Source: Taenia hydatigena (Eukaryota; Platyhelminthes; Cestoda; Cyclophyllidea; Taeniidae). From it: DNA of 64,000 nt. Made by a program: the position numbers and the translations under genes. Shown here piece after piece: positions 38,501-50,400 of the stretch. The notes below the pieces were generated by a model, which searched no databases, had not been told where the DNA came from, and was given only the letters and a program-made list of their open reading frames with translations. Positions within the stretch are counted from its first letter, which is position 1; each line of letters begins with the position of its first letter. The stretch covers positions 4,731,381 through 4,795,380 of the forward strand of contig JADWOT020000009.1 of the NCBI GenBank assembly GCA_036345935.2, read 5' to 3'.

Positions 38501-41500
38501 GTTGGGGGCTCCCCTGTTTTACCCTGATTAGGAACCCACGTGAACGCTCTGGGCCTCAACCGAACACCAAAACATTGATCTATTATTCACAAAATTTCAA
38601 AGCCCTCTGCTTGGACCGATAAATACTTGAGCATGAATTAAGCTTCACTTTATTAGTTGATAGTGTTTATGCAGCACGGCGCTAAATCACTGACGCCTTT
38701 TTGGCGAAAATCATAAAAGCAAGCTCGCTATTCGGTATGTAAGGCTTGATGAAGGAATCCTCCTTGGAAATGCAATCATAATATAAAGAGAATGATACGC
38801 CATTTCTGGCTTGAAACAAATGCCCATCATCTTGAACTAGCACAAATTTCTTCGAAAGGTACTTGCTTGTAAGTGCCAGATACATCGAAATGTCAAATGT
38901 CAGATATCCCAACTCTTCATTTCCTTCTTGAATCAAGAAGTGGTGATTAATTTAATTGACCATGTTTACGAGGTATTTGACTGATTTAATGAAAGGAGTG
39001 TTCAAAACATTTTTTTATTATTGATAAAATCCCACTATCAGCAGTGGTGGGTGAAAGTTAATCAGCGAATCCGAGTCTACTTAAAACATTTTGGGAGGTA
39101 CATCTGAGGAGCTTTTGCCAAGCATTTACAATGAATAATGTATAACTCCGCACAACTCAAAGCTTTGTGTGCCTTCTAGAGAGACGCTATCTATCTTACT
39201 TAAAATATGGTGTCAGTAATCATGTTAGTTTTCAAGAGATAACGAATGAAAATGCAGCTACCGTTGCGACCACAAGAGCTGTAAGTGTTATATATGGAAT
39301 GAACTTGCAAAATTTTATTGAAAGACCAACATGAGGTGTGACATTCATTTTTTTTGCCTCCATTAAGAATATCTCTTTAGTAGGATACTTTGGAAAACTG
39401 GATTTATAGTCCCTATTAACGATTATAATGGTCATTTGATTTGAAGACTTCCGTCATCGGCTACTTTCATCAGTTGCGGCACATGGTGTGATCCAAGCCA
39501 GCGACAGTATGCCAAGTCTTCTGCTCTCGAGTCGAATTTTCGCCTAATTACGGCGATTAGGTTTTATCGTGGCTCAGCTGACGCACACCACCCCTTCCAC
39601 ACAGCCCCTTGCCCTGACCCTCGCCTCGTCCACCTCCCACCGCCATCCACTGCCTCCATCGCCACTGGGACCGGTTAATAAGGCGTGTGCGGACGCGAAG
39701 AGGGGAGAAGAGGGTGGGCGATAGGGTGCTGTGATTAGGTGCGCCTAGGACTCGAGTCCACTTAGCGGTGACTTTAAAAGAGCGATCCACCACCAACTGC
39801 GCTAATTAGGTGACCAAAAGGTGGGATTAATACTTGCATAATTTCCTTTTTACCTGTATCGGCACACGTACACACTGAAACATGTACGTATATGTGGCTG
39901 AAGATGCCGAAATCCGGAACTATTTGTCCGGAAATGGTTGAAGAAGAATGATTTGCTTGGCTGTTTTCGGATCGGAGATCCACTTTAATGAGTCGCGCTT
40001 CAGTGATGCCTAAAGTCGTGTTGATTTTGCGAAACAATCGGTCGTATTTTACCTCAAGAAGGGTAAGACAAACCCGGAAGGACCGCTGCACAGCTGATTA
40101 CACAAGTCTATACCTCTCTGGCAGGTAGACTTATCCACATTAGCAATTAATCAGGATTGGCTGAGTGACATTGTCATTCTCCCTTTTAATGCAAATTTGG
40201 ATGGAGGTGAAACTGTTCGAAGCGATCAAAAGCCTTGGTTTGTCTATAAAAATGGCCAAAATTTTTCACTAGATTACCTTGTACTGCTTAATCGGAAGCT
40301 AGAATCTGGATTATCCAGCTTATTACCCTAAGAAGGTCCCAGTGATGAGTATTGGGAGCCACGATTGTAGAAACTTATCGAAAACTAAGTTATGGGTTCC
40401 GCAATGTGTGGTTGAGAAATCCCATTAGATTAGCTTTTAGGTTCTATGATGCTCACCTCGGCCCCCAAATCTGACTGCAACTCGTAGGTCTTTTTGTAAA
40501 TTAATGGCGATAACATCATGGCGAGGCACTTTATTAATACACTTAAAGTACACTTGAAACACTTGAATGTCAAAGCGGCAAAGGTCTTGGATGTGTAATG
40601 CTATGAGATGGCTGTAGTGAATGCCAACTCAATCATATTCCTGCGCTCTAATTTAGATAATCGCGTCGGACTTTGGGAAATCAAGTTGGCATTCCGATTT
40701 ATTAATAGCCGGGGAATAATGAGAAAATCAACAATTGACTTGTAAAAGAAGCCTAAGAAGTGCGAGCACGTGTGCGTTTTGCAGAGTGATTCTCCAGCTC
40801 TTTGGAACTAATGTTGCATGCTAATAGCTGCTCACTTTTTCATCGGCAAGGAATAATTTAGATTGAATAAGAAGGAAAACAGGCACATTAATAGGCTCAC
40901 AACAGGGACTGACCACCATGTTCTAGCGTAGCTTACGCAATAATATTTTTGCGCGAGTGGGAGGAGGTTTCGGAAGTAACGCATTTCAGGATGGCTGCTA
41001 CGGTACAACTGGACTTTTCTTTGCTAGTTTTCGTTAGCTCATAAACTGTCGCAGTTTTAGTTATCCAAAGAGTTGTCATGCTTTGTGCTCGCAGTTGTTA
41101 GCACCACTTACAGCTGATCGGAAAATCTCAGGAGGTTTCCTTCCATCAAGCACCTAACTTGTCCGCACGCACACGTATCCCCATATGGTTTTATGTGTCA
41201 TCGAGCTTTCGACAGCTATCGTGCAGGCTTGTCAAGCAGATCTGATTCAGTAGTTTTTCGCCCAGTTTCTTGCCAGAATAAACCACACACTACCTACTTT
41301 ACCTAACCTCCCCAGTCCGCATAGCATCCCAATTTCCCAGACAACTAGCAGTCTAAATGCTATTTTCAGAGATAAAACTCCGTGATGATGCGTAGATCCC
41401 CATTGGGATGAGTTCCACTAGCTGGTTTATCTTCCTTGCCTTGAGCTGATTAAGTGCCTTAACTGTCACATCAATTTTTATGGTCCGGGTGCACCAGCAC

Positions 41501-42831
41501 TAAGGATTACCCTATTTGTGCGTCCGTTGATGCAGTAGCTGAGAGAGCATGCGCAGGTAGGTTCGTTTTAAACTGAGATTTGGATGGGCTAACTATTCAA
41601 TCAAATTAATGCATCAAATAAACGTTGCCAAGATATTTACTTTGGATAAATTAAACTATTCGGTTACAGCAGTCTGCGAGGTATTATCCTTGACGAAGAA
41701 CCATTACGGATTAATTGAAGTGCTAGGTATTAAAACTAGAAAAACCACTGTGGAGTAGAATAAATTTTATAACTAAAAATTGCATTGATTTGCAAAAAAA
41801 GTGACAAAACCACTTTTCAAACGCACTCCGCCTATTTTGACGTCAGTCAATGTGCAATGGGAGGGAATGAGGATATTTCCTTTTTAGCAGTCTAAAACAG
41901 CATTTGAGTATGCCATTGTTCGAAAATACTAAAATAGCACCCTTACCTATTAAGGTAGCAGCATGTGAGAGTCTCCACCACTTTTTAAGTCAATTCTCGG
42001 CAGTACACAGACAAAAGGAAACACAATGATTTTCTGGACGCTACCTGATTCTCCAGTAGGGCTGAGTACTGTGGTAATGGAAAATAACCAACGATTATAA
42101 CTTACCTTATACTGTGATCCAAAGCGAAGGGCATTGAAACCATAAATACGAAAGTTCATGTTTAAAACATTGTTGCAGGCTTTTTTCGTTCTAGCACACA
42201 CAGTAGAGGTATGGATGGAGGAGATCTTGGGTAGGGATTTCGCAACAAAGAAGGCAGTTGCTTCTTGTCCACTTTAGACAAAGTTCACGATTCCTATATT
42301 CCCTTTCCTTCGCATCACCATACACCATCCCCAGGTGCACCTTTGTTGAAAAACCACAGAGTAGATGAAAATAATTCCTATTTCGCAAAAGTCCATAAAA
42401 AATTGCCAAGTGGGATAGAGAAAAAGTTGTGAAATAAGGAGTCATCTGAGCTTTTTGACCTTAGAAAATCCCATAAGAAGGTTTGTTAATAAATAGCGTC
42501 ACGTGTCAGTTTTGACTCCCTATGATTGAAATTATGGATTTAGACTAAGGATTAGCTCTATTGCGTGTTCTAGGCAGAAGTATTTTGAAAAACGTGTTTA
42601 TATTTAAGTTTTCTAATTCAGCATCGTTTTGGATAGCAACCTTTAAGGCGCCTGACATGATCGCACTTCCAAACTGTCCAAAAGAAGCCTTGAGTAAACC
42701 GCATAATTTTTGGGGTCCGTGGTATTGAGACATAGATCACCTTATCGTCTCTGACCTTCGATCTCATTAAGTTTTTGCTTTAATTTTTGCAAGATTTATT
42801 AAACTGTATGCCAATGTGGAGCGACTTCTAC
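26561..42831. other. First part of a long gene-poor interval, no intact gene recognised
   Basis: I read the longer open frames on both strands and found no complete gene. Open blocks with coding-like composition but no identified family occur at 27746-27967 and 30400-30636 on the plus strand. A short RNase-H-like peptide occurs at 37115-37369 on the minus strand. Otherwise the sequence is AT-rich, with homopolymer runs and no tRNA. Together with 43022-50240 it forms the upstream flank of the Delta-type gene and may hold its long-range control elements; that role is inference. Confidence 0.4.
39560..39740. other. GC-rich patch inside the gene-poor interval
   Basis: About 180 bp is strikingly richer in G and C than its surroundings, with C-rich then G-rich runs (CACCACCCC, CGCCTCGTCCACC, GGGGAGAAGAGGGTGGGCG). 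It supports an open frame on the minus strand, but that looks like a by-product of composition. It could be a promoter or an enhancer; I cannot decide. Confidence 0.3.
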
Positions 42832-43021
42832 TGTAGTAAATTTGTTATTCACTTAACTCTCGGTTTGGAACACAGGCACTTGGTTTGCCACTTTGTCTTT
42901 ATCGGGCGGGCTAGCCTCTGGGCCATGTCAGTAGTCCCAGTCCTTCCTTTTTGCCAAATATGCATATTCGGTCCGAGCATTATGCCTCCAGTTGTGCTCG
43001 GGGAGATCTCGCGGCGTTACA
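42832..43021 (+). mobile_element. Degenerate solo LTR of the TRIM family
   Basis: It begins TGTAGTAAATTTG, contains the diagnostic GGGCTAGCCTCTGGGCCATG block, has an AATATGCATATTCGG stretch in place of the TATA region, and ends GGCGTTACA. No matching target-site duplication is visible. This is the most diverged complete-length copy in the window. Confidence 0.6.
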
Positions 43022-45694
43022 GGCCAGCCGACTTATCTTGCAATGGGATCTCGCACTTAAGTTCTTCGCTCATGCACGATACTTCATCCTTCGGGTGGAC
43101 TCGACCTAAATTGACTTTAAAATGTTGGAAAAGATTGGCTATGAATAAGAAAATGAGTTCTATGTTTCAAAAAATAAAACGGAACACTTTGAACAGTTTG
43201 TATAAGTAAAATGTAATAACCACCGCGACTAACGACCCAATTAAAATGATTAGCATCTCCAAAATTTTATGCTGAAGTTCATCAAGTAGTGCAAAAAGTT
43301 CAGCGTGTAATGTACTATTATCCAGGAATCATTCGATTTTCAAACAAGCAATCGCATTATTTTATTGCAATTTATGAGTAATGGCCTGATTTATGCAAAA
43401 TAATGAAATGCAAATTCGTTAATGGGATTTCTTGAGCAGGGGAAGAAAACACCCTTAAAATCCAATCCTAGGATTTGGTCTCAATTGAACCAATGTTTCA
43501 TTCATGCTAATTATGCGGTGAGAACCTGTGCAATCGGCCATGTGAATATGAATCTTAATGGTTTTCACGGTAACAGATCGCACGACTCCTGTCTCAAGCG
43601 TTCAATGCCAAGACCAGTGGACTTGAGATCACACAACCTTGATCCGTAAGTTGCATGCTTGATGGACACGGATAGGTACTGTCGATGGCATTTTAGTATG
43701 AGAATTAGGAAGAGTTTCCCCATTACTGTACGAGAAGCTGCCATCATGTATGTCATGTAGAAGTATGAGTTGACAATTAACTAATGAAAAAATAGACTGT
43801 CCATCAAAAAAATTATTGCCGGCAAAACAGTGCGGTTGCAAAAAATAAACATAAAATTCTCCAAAATAAGCTTTGGAACAGCATTATCTCATCTCGCGGC
43901 AGGTGCGATATCCTATTACACAGATGCATAGGTCGAGAACGTCGTGTTTTGCGGTTGAAATTCAAGCATTTAATTGACTCGGCCTTGCATCTTCGCGTTG
44001 GGTTTCTTTCAGTCTTCGCAAGTGAGGGAAATTCCGCGTAACTTGCCGGTTTCTTCCAAAGACCATCGAGTTTGTGCGTTCGCTAGCGTTCAACACGAAT
44101 TCAGAGCAGTTAGTCTGACAGCTAACAGCCGACAATGGTAACAAAATTTAAAAGTTTGGCTTGATTAATAGCATCCGATGCTACTTGGTTCCAGTGAACA
44201 TCCTGACGGCTAGACGAGTGAGTTATTACGAGAAATTAGTTGGATAGCTAATGTTATAGTGTGATGGAAACTAATTTCATGTCCTATCACAAAAGGGAAA
44301 CTCGAATTTCTAGTGTTTGAAAATCATTTTGCCCGTCAAACTTTTCAACATCATACCATCGTTTCTGGGCTACAAACTTTTAATTGTAGGCAGGTAGACC
44401 TTGTGGGAAAGTGGTAAAACAGAAATTATTTGCTGGGAATACGCGGTCGAAAGTATCACAGGACACAAAGTGGCAATCGTTCCTAAGATTCACCCATCCA
44501 AAGAAGCAAAACGGTGAGACATTTCCGGAATTAGCTTTAATGTCCTACTTGACCTAATAAAATTTATAACTTTGATTTTTATATTTTCTCCACGTATGTG
44601 CAATAAAAAGCGGGAGTTGTTAGGCCATTCAGCAATCGACTATTTTTCCGTATGGGGTGAGATGGTGACATTTTGGACAATAATAAAACTTGGAATGACG
44701 AATTGCCAGTTTTCCGTATAAAGAATGTTTCCTACATAAACCTTCATCCCACTAAGGAATTGATAGCTCCATAAATACGCATCTGATAGGTCCAAACCAA
44801 CTGCAGTGCTAAATCTCCTTCAAGGCATATTGGAGGATTCCCGATATTAGTTAGCCGAGTATGATACTAGAGTGACCAGAAGAAATGAACCATTTAAACT
44901 GTACCACAGGCAATTATGCACCTGATCGGTGTAATGCAGCAGACAATTTATAATTCCGTCTCGGACCGATGCGCAATTGGTTGTAAATCAAATCGGCGCA
45001 GCTTGAATGTTGTGGCTTTTTATATCTGCTATGTTGGAAAAAAGCGCACAAATTAGATAAAAATTATTCAAATCAAAAAGTCCGATTCTTAACGCTTTTC
45101 AAGACATCAAACACCACAAACTGAGGACTACATATCATTCAAAGGGCATCAATACCAAGACTGATTTTCGTGTACCCATCTTCAAAAGATGTTACTTGGT
45201 GAACTTAACGGTTTGGGATGACACTTTGCACATATTTAACGTAACTTTATGAATTTGATTTCTGCATCTATTAGCTTGGAAATGTACCTACATACAAGCG
45301 GGATCGCAGTAGCTGTTAGTCTGATTAAGGGTGCGGTTTTGCAACAAATGTTGCTTGAGCAATTTCGCCCAGCTTACGTTAAGTCAACGGTAGCCTTCGC
45401 TTTCACGCCTACACATAGTGGAGGAACTACACCTTAGCCTTCGCACTCTGCGCAACCCTTTGCGGTTGCAAAAAGGAGGCTTGAATCACTTCAAAACTTC
45501 GCATTACGAGTCGCGTCTAGGTCCAAAGCCCACAGTGTCTGAATGAGTATTTTCTATTTAAACTGCCGCAGACGAAGGAGCTTCGAGAGGGTAATCAGCG
45601 CGGATGACGACCCTTTGTCAATGTAAAATTGTCGGCGTTAGCAGCATTAGCAAAGTAGCGGTTGCGCCTAGTCTCCATTTCATTTGTTCGAACA

Positions 45695-45760
45695 CTAGCT
45701 CTCGTTCTCTTTTCCTTCTTTCCTTCCTTTTCATCGCCTTCGCTCCTTTTCTTTCTTTTA
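45695..45760. repeat. Polypyrimidine tract
   Basis: About 65 bp is almost entirely C and T on the plus strand (CTTTTCCTTCTTTCCTTCC and CTCCTTTTCTTTCTTTT). It explains the Lys/Arg/Glu-rich open frame on the opposite strand, which I do not call. A homopurine-homopyrimidine mirror tract of this kind could adopt a triplex. Confidence 0.6.
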
Positions 45761-48700
45761 GGTGCAAACCTTTTAAACTCTCCTTGTCGATATGAAAAGC
45801 TTGAATTCCAGCCAAAATTAGGTTTACTAGTCTTTTTTGCTTTTATCCTTAATATTGTTCGTGAGAGGAGGACATATGGGAAGTAAGTGTGAAAATCACC
45901 TCGAAAGACTCATTTCAGACGATTATCCTGTAGCGTTTTGCAACAATAAAGTGCCCTCTACTTCTTGAACTTGATAATTTGACCACCTCGACTGCATTTT
46001 TTAACATCGGTAGTGAAAACCGAGTCGCATTCCATTCGGACAGTAAAGTAAATCAATGGTTCAAAGGGCATTTTCTAAGGGATAAATTTTCGTCATTGCA
46101 TCCAAATAATGGAGTTGATCAAAGAGCCCAAACACCTGCATTGTGGGAAGTCGAACTATACCCATATAGACGGAAAATTTTAAAGAGAACCTTTATAAAT
46201 ATTCATATGCCACGCTTTTAATACCGTCTCAATGTCATCTTTTTTATTTAAAACCCTTTTAATGTAAGAAGGCAGATCGACGCCTTCCTGGTTAAGCAGC
46301 AATAATATGATTCATAGATTGAATTAATTTTAAAGTCTTGCTCATCACTATCGGTTACCGTTTGGCTCATGACAGACGGAGCCGTGAGAATTTTGTGATT
46401 CCAGTTGCGATCAAACCTAAGGCGTATTTTTCGAACAAACAAATCTACCTCTTTCGCTGATGAGCCGTAGACGGGAAGCAGAATCTTCAACTTGCAGCAA
46501 AGTTTGCTGCTATTAAAAATGTAGAGGTTCCACGCATTACCGTATTTACTGTAGCCTCTTCGTAACTCATAACCCATCGAAACTATTCCACCTTAACTGT
46601 TATGTTTGCTATCAGCAATTACAAAAGGTATCTTAAATTCTTATGCGAATATTCCATTAAAGTTTTAAATTTAAACAAGTGGTGATAAACTTGTGAACAA
46701 ATAAGTCTAGTCAAATTTTCATGAAGGCTAGTCAGAAAATACAGTAAGAGTTAAATAAGTGGATAGGTTGCAGTGGCATCTGCAACAATTCAACTATCCG
46801 TATCAACTACCGTTGATTGCAGGACAGCAGATTAGTAGTGGATGGGTTAATAAAGGAAAACAGTAGGTAGTTTTTGAGGATGATAAATGACATGGCAGCA
46901 TAACACACTGGTAATAAATTACGCTATGCCTCTACTATTGTTTGCCTTTGCCTGTCTTTGTGTAAGTCTGGGGAGCCTTTCTCCCCTTCATCTGCTTGGA
47001 TCCAGAACCAACGTTCTTTTCCTTTGTCCTCCTTAGTACGTTAAAAGAGCCAAACTATTAGGCAGCTGAATCTGATCGTTATGGCTTTTCTTTTTTACCA
47101 CAATTTAGAACCTTTTCGGATACAATCAGCGTACAAACTCATGGTAAACGTTGATACAGAAGGAGTCATGCCTACGATGCCATCGTGACTAAGTGGGCAT
47201 ACGTGTTAGCCTGTCGCTGGAGGGGGAAATTTTTTTCGAAGGAGCTGATGGTGACCCACTGTGATTCATCTCGATGTCAGTTTTTATCGTCCTTTCAGGT
47301 CTTTGTTTTTGGCTCGCTTACCCACTATTTCAATTCAAACTTGGTTTCAGCAGTGCATAAAGGTAGCCGTGGAAGTGGTACCGCGGTACTTCCACTTGTG
47401 GATTCTCTCCACTCCAGAAGCCGGATTGGTTTCACGCTACCACAAAAACGAGACCGCCGGAGAATGCTTCCAAACAGGAACACAATTTTTGAACTTGGGT
47501 GCATCTACAGTTGCGCATATCCTTCGGGCTGGGGGCTTAATGTCAGTAATTGAAAATGAAATTATCATTTGCTTTTTCCCCGAGGACTAGTATAGAGAGA
47601 CCGAGAGGTAGTGTTTGTGACAAGCATGCTATAATTTTCACTCAATGACCCACCATTTGGATGGCTCCTGCAGCTCCACTTAATCAAAAGAATTATAACT
47701 GTAGTGACTGGGTTGCGTTGGGATACCTTAGAAATTCAGGTCAAACCCTGTTCATGATCATGTCAAGGAACCGCGACTTTTCGGTCATAAATAGGTAATA
47801 AATCCGCATGTCACCTCTTAACTACCGGCTGTGTATCACCGAATTGGAATGTTTAAGGTCGTTATGGGGCAAGCCTTATAACTGCAAAAGCAAATTTTAT
47901 CCCAACATTTGACAAGGCTAATTAATTTAAGGCCTCATAAAGGTCTGCGGCCATCGATGTGTGCGAAGCGTTGTGTTAGCAATTTCCGAAATCTTACTTT
48001 GTCATTACTTTTGGAAGAGGCAAGTTATTGGTTGAGCAGGACAGCATTTAACTTTTCCGGATAACGTCTAGTTACCAAAAGTCCTCGCTATTAGCCTTTT
48101 ACTATTTTTCTCTTTCCAGTGCAAAATCAAGGAATCCATATTACGGTGACCAACCAAACCGATGGGAAATAAATAAGCCTCTAGACTTCGCTTCGTTTAC
48201 AGACTCACTTTTTGCCTCCGTCTAGTATGTCGGTTGGAATTGCTGCCAAAGCTTCGTTTACCAATTCTTCTTCCCATCGCCATGGAAATTTCTCACAAGT
48301 TCCCCTCTAACCCTTTCATCCGTCAACAGCCATTTACTGGAACGGTTAGCTAATCGGTCAACCAATGGAGCGTCAGCTCTTCACTGGCACAGACGACTAA
48401 TAGGAAGTAAAATGGGTGCTAAAATTTGTGGTTTCTCCTAAAAGACGGACCTCTATGAAGCTAATTTTGGACCACGTGCAATAAAAATGTATTCACATTA
48501 ATGTTTATAGCAGTCAACTCTGAACACAAAATTACTTCTATAAATCCAAGCAACTTAGTTGCTTAGCCATTGAGTTTCCCTTTTTAGCCGGTGTTACATA
48601 GATTTCAGCCTTTGGGCCTTCCTTTCTACTCTCTTTACTGCTTCAGTTCAGTTTTATTCGCTCGCTTGACCTTGTAAAATATCAATATCAAGGCATCACA

Positions 48701-50162
48701 AATTTGCACCTAGACTCAGGAAATGTTTGCTTAAAGGAAGAGACTATTATTTGTGCAAGTAAAGAACTGCCATATAAATCCAATGCTGTTTTTAGCTGAG
48801 GTAATTAAAATCTGCTCAAAAGTTATGCTTACTATGCCCACATCAATTAGAGATGGCAGTAATCGGATCTTAATTTTATTTCGGATACGATAACTTGCCA
48901 CCGTTTATTTTGCACCCTAGTTCGTCCTCCCATTCAAATTCTTCGCACTTGTGCGCTATGGATTTTCTGTGCTGTTTGGACGTCTCACAGACGCAAAAAT
49001 ATGGTCTGCACAAGCATATCGTCAGTCACTAAAATTAACTTCAACTGTTAACTTGAGAGACAGCTATTCAAAATTTCTGTCAGGTCTATAATTTAAAACT
49101 AACTTCGATTGAAAATTTTAAACGACCTATTATAGTTTATTGAGGTTCTTCTCTAGAGCGCAGCATGAAGTTGTCTGAAAGATGGCCATCAATCACAGGA
49201 TAGCCCTAAAGTTGGTGCAGAGTCATGTAAAAGAGCCTTTGAATGCACCTTATTTGAAAAGAGAAGTGAATTTTAAGCAAACTTAATTTGCCCTTATTAG
49301 TTAATTTCTCTGTTGTTCTATGGCAGAAAAAAGCAAAATTTTATAATATTCTCTCACAACCGTTTTTCCAACGATGCTCATAAACTACCTCTCTATCATT
49401 AAAACTGTTCATTTTTGCAATGTTTCTATGCGATTCAAGAAAGTATTTTCGTTTAAGATAATGAAAATCAATTTCTGGTTTTGCTGTCGCGACCAATGTA
49501 AAATCTTAAGAATCTATCAAATTACCCAAAAGTATGTCTCGTTGAGAAACGCATTCCAGTGCAAAGGCCTTCCCACTTCAGCTCAATTCATTAATGTGGA
49601 ATAAATGGGTGGGAGATTCCTCTCTTTTCTGGCTTGCCATATATCATCAATAACGTAGAAAGTAAATGTTAATTGCTTGATTGATAGCACAAAAGGCATC
49701 TCTTTTTCTTTCGCTAGACATCCAGAACAATGTATCTCTGCTTTTGTACCCTTGAGGACAATTATGAGGTGGGAGCACTTTTGCTCTTATAATGAATAGC
49801 GACCCCGGATTTGAGTTAATGATTCAGTATTACCGAGCAATCTCGTCACACACAAACTAGGATTTCACTTCCAGCACAGACAAGGCTGCATGACCAATCA
49901 TGGCACCGTAAAGTGCCTCTCCTGATTGGTGGATTGCCACTGGAGTTGCCGAAGTACATTGCCTCAGAATTGGCTGGCCACATAGGCCAACAATATCTAA
50001 GCACACACACAAGCAACCATAGATAGAGGGATTTGAAATTGTTGAAAAACTAGGTAGAGGAAATTGTCTGCATGCGTGTGCTGTGGGTGGATGGGTTGAT
50101 GTCCATTCAGTTATCAAATGGCCCGTCACTACCCCCACTTTTAGGCCTTTAGCGCATGCGTA

Positions 50163-50217
50163 TGTGTGTGTGTGGCCTCACCCTTTCCCGATTTCGCACA
50201 CACGCATACACACACAC
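50163..50217. repeat. TG run followed by CA run upstream of the Delta-type gene
   Basis: A TG dinucleotide run (50163-50174) is followed about 20 bp later by a CA run (50195-50217). The two are complementary and could fold into a hairpin. They sit 30 to 90 bp upstream of the CCAAT and TATA boxes. Confidence 0.7.
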
Positions 50218-50249
50218 CCCGCCTCCCTCTCCCCCTCCCCCCGACAGAG

Positions 50250-50310
50250 CCAATCACAGCTGTCCGTCACCGGTTTATATGAGGAAGGTGCAGAAGCAGA
50301 AGCGATCAGT
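50250..50310 (+). promoter_or_regulatory. Core promoter of the Delta-type gene (CCAAT, TATA, initiator-like)
   Basis: A CCAAT box at 50250-50254 follows a C-rich stretch with CCCGCC at about 50218. A TATA-like TTTATAT lies at 50274-50280. An initiator-like TCAGT lies at 50306-50310, with its A about 32 bases from the TATA centre. The ATG follows at 50401, giving a short 5' UTR. The spacing is right for an RNA polymerase II start; the start itself is inferred. Confidence 0.5.
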
Positions 50311-50400
50311 CAAATTTTAAGCGGACATAATCACCACCGAACACACATACACATACACATCGGCAGACAGAGTTCAATACAGTTGGAATTTATACTAGCA

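Larger units (their letters stand above)
43022..50240. other. Second part of the gene-poor interval upstream of the Delta-type gene
   Basis: No gene is recognised. Open frames such as 46248-46577 (minus) and the two overlapping plus frames at 47185-47590 show no family match. The interval ends at a pyrimidine-rich, CA/TG-rich region that merges into the Delta promoter. Confidence 0.4.

Noticed and set aside
38682..39435. Two minus-strand frames (84 and 67 codons), the second with a hydrophobic C-terminus
   Set aside because: They look protein-like, but I find no splice sites joining them and no family, so I cannot support a gene.
45618..45815. A Lys/Arg/Glu-rich minus-strand frame
   Set aside because: It is produced by the polypyrimidine tract on the plus strand.
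46248..46577. A 109-codon minus-strand open frame
   Set aside because: No recognisable domain, no regulatory signals and no neighbouring exons in phase.
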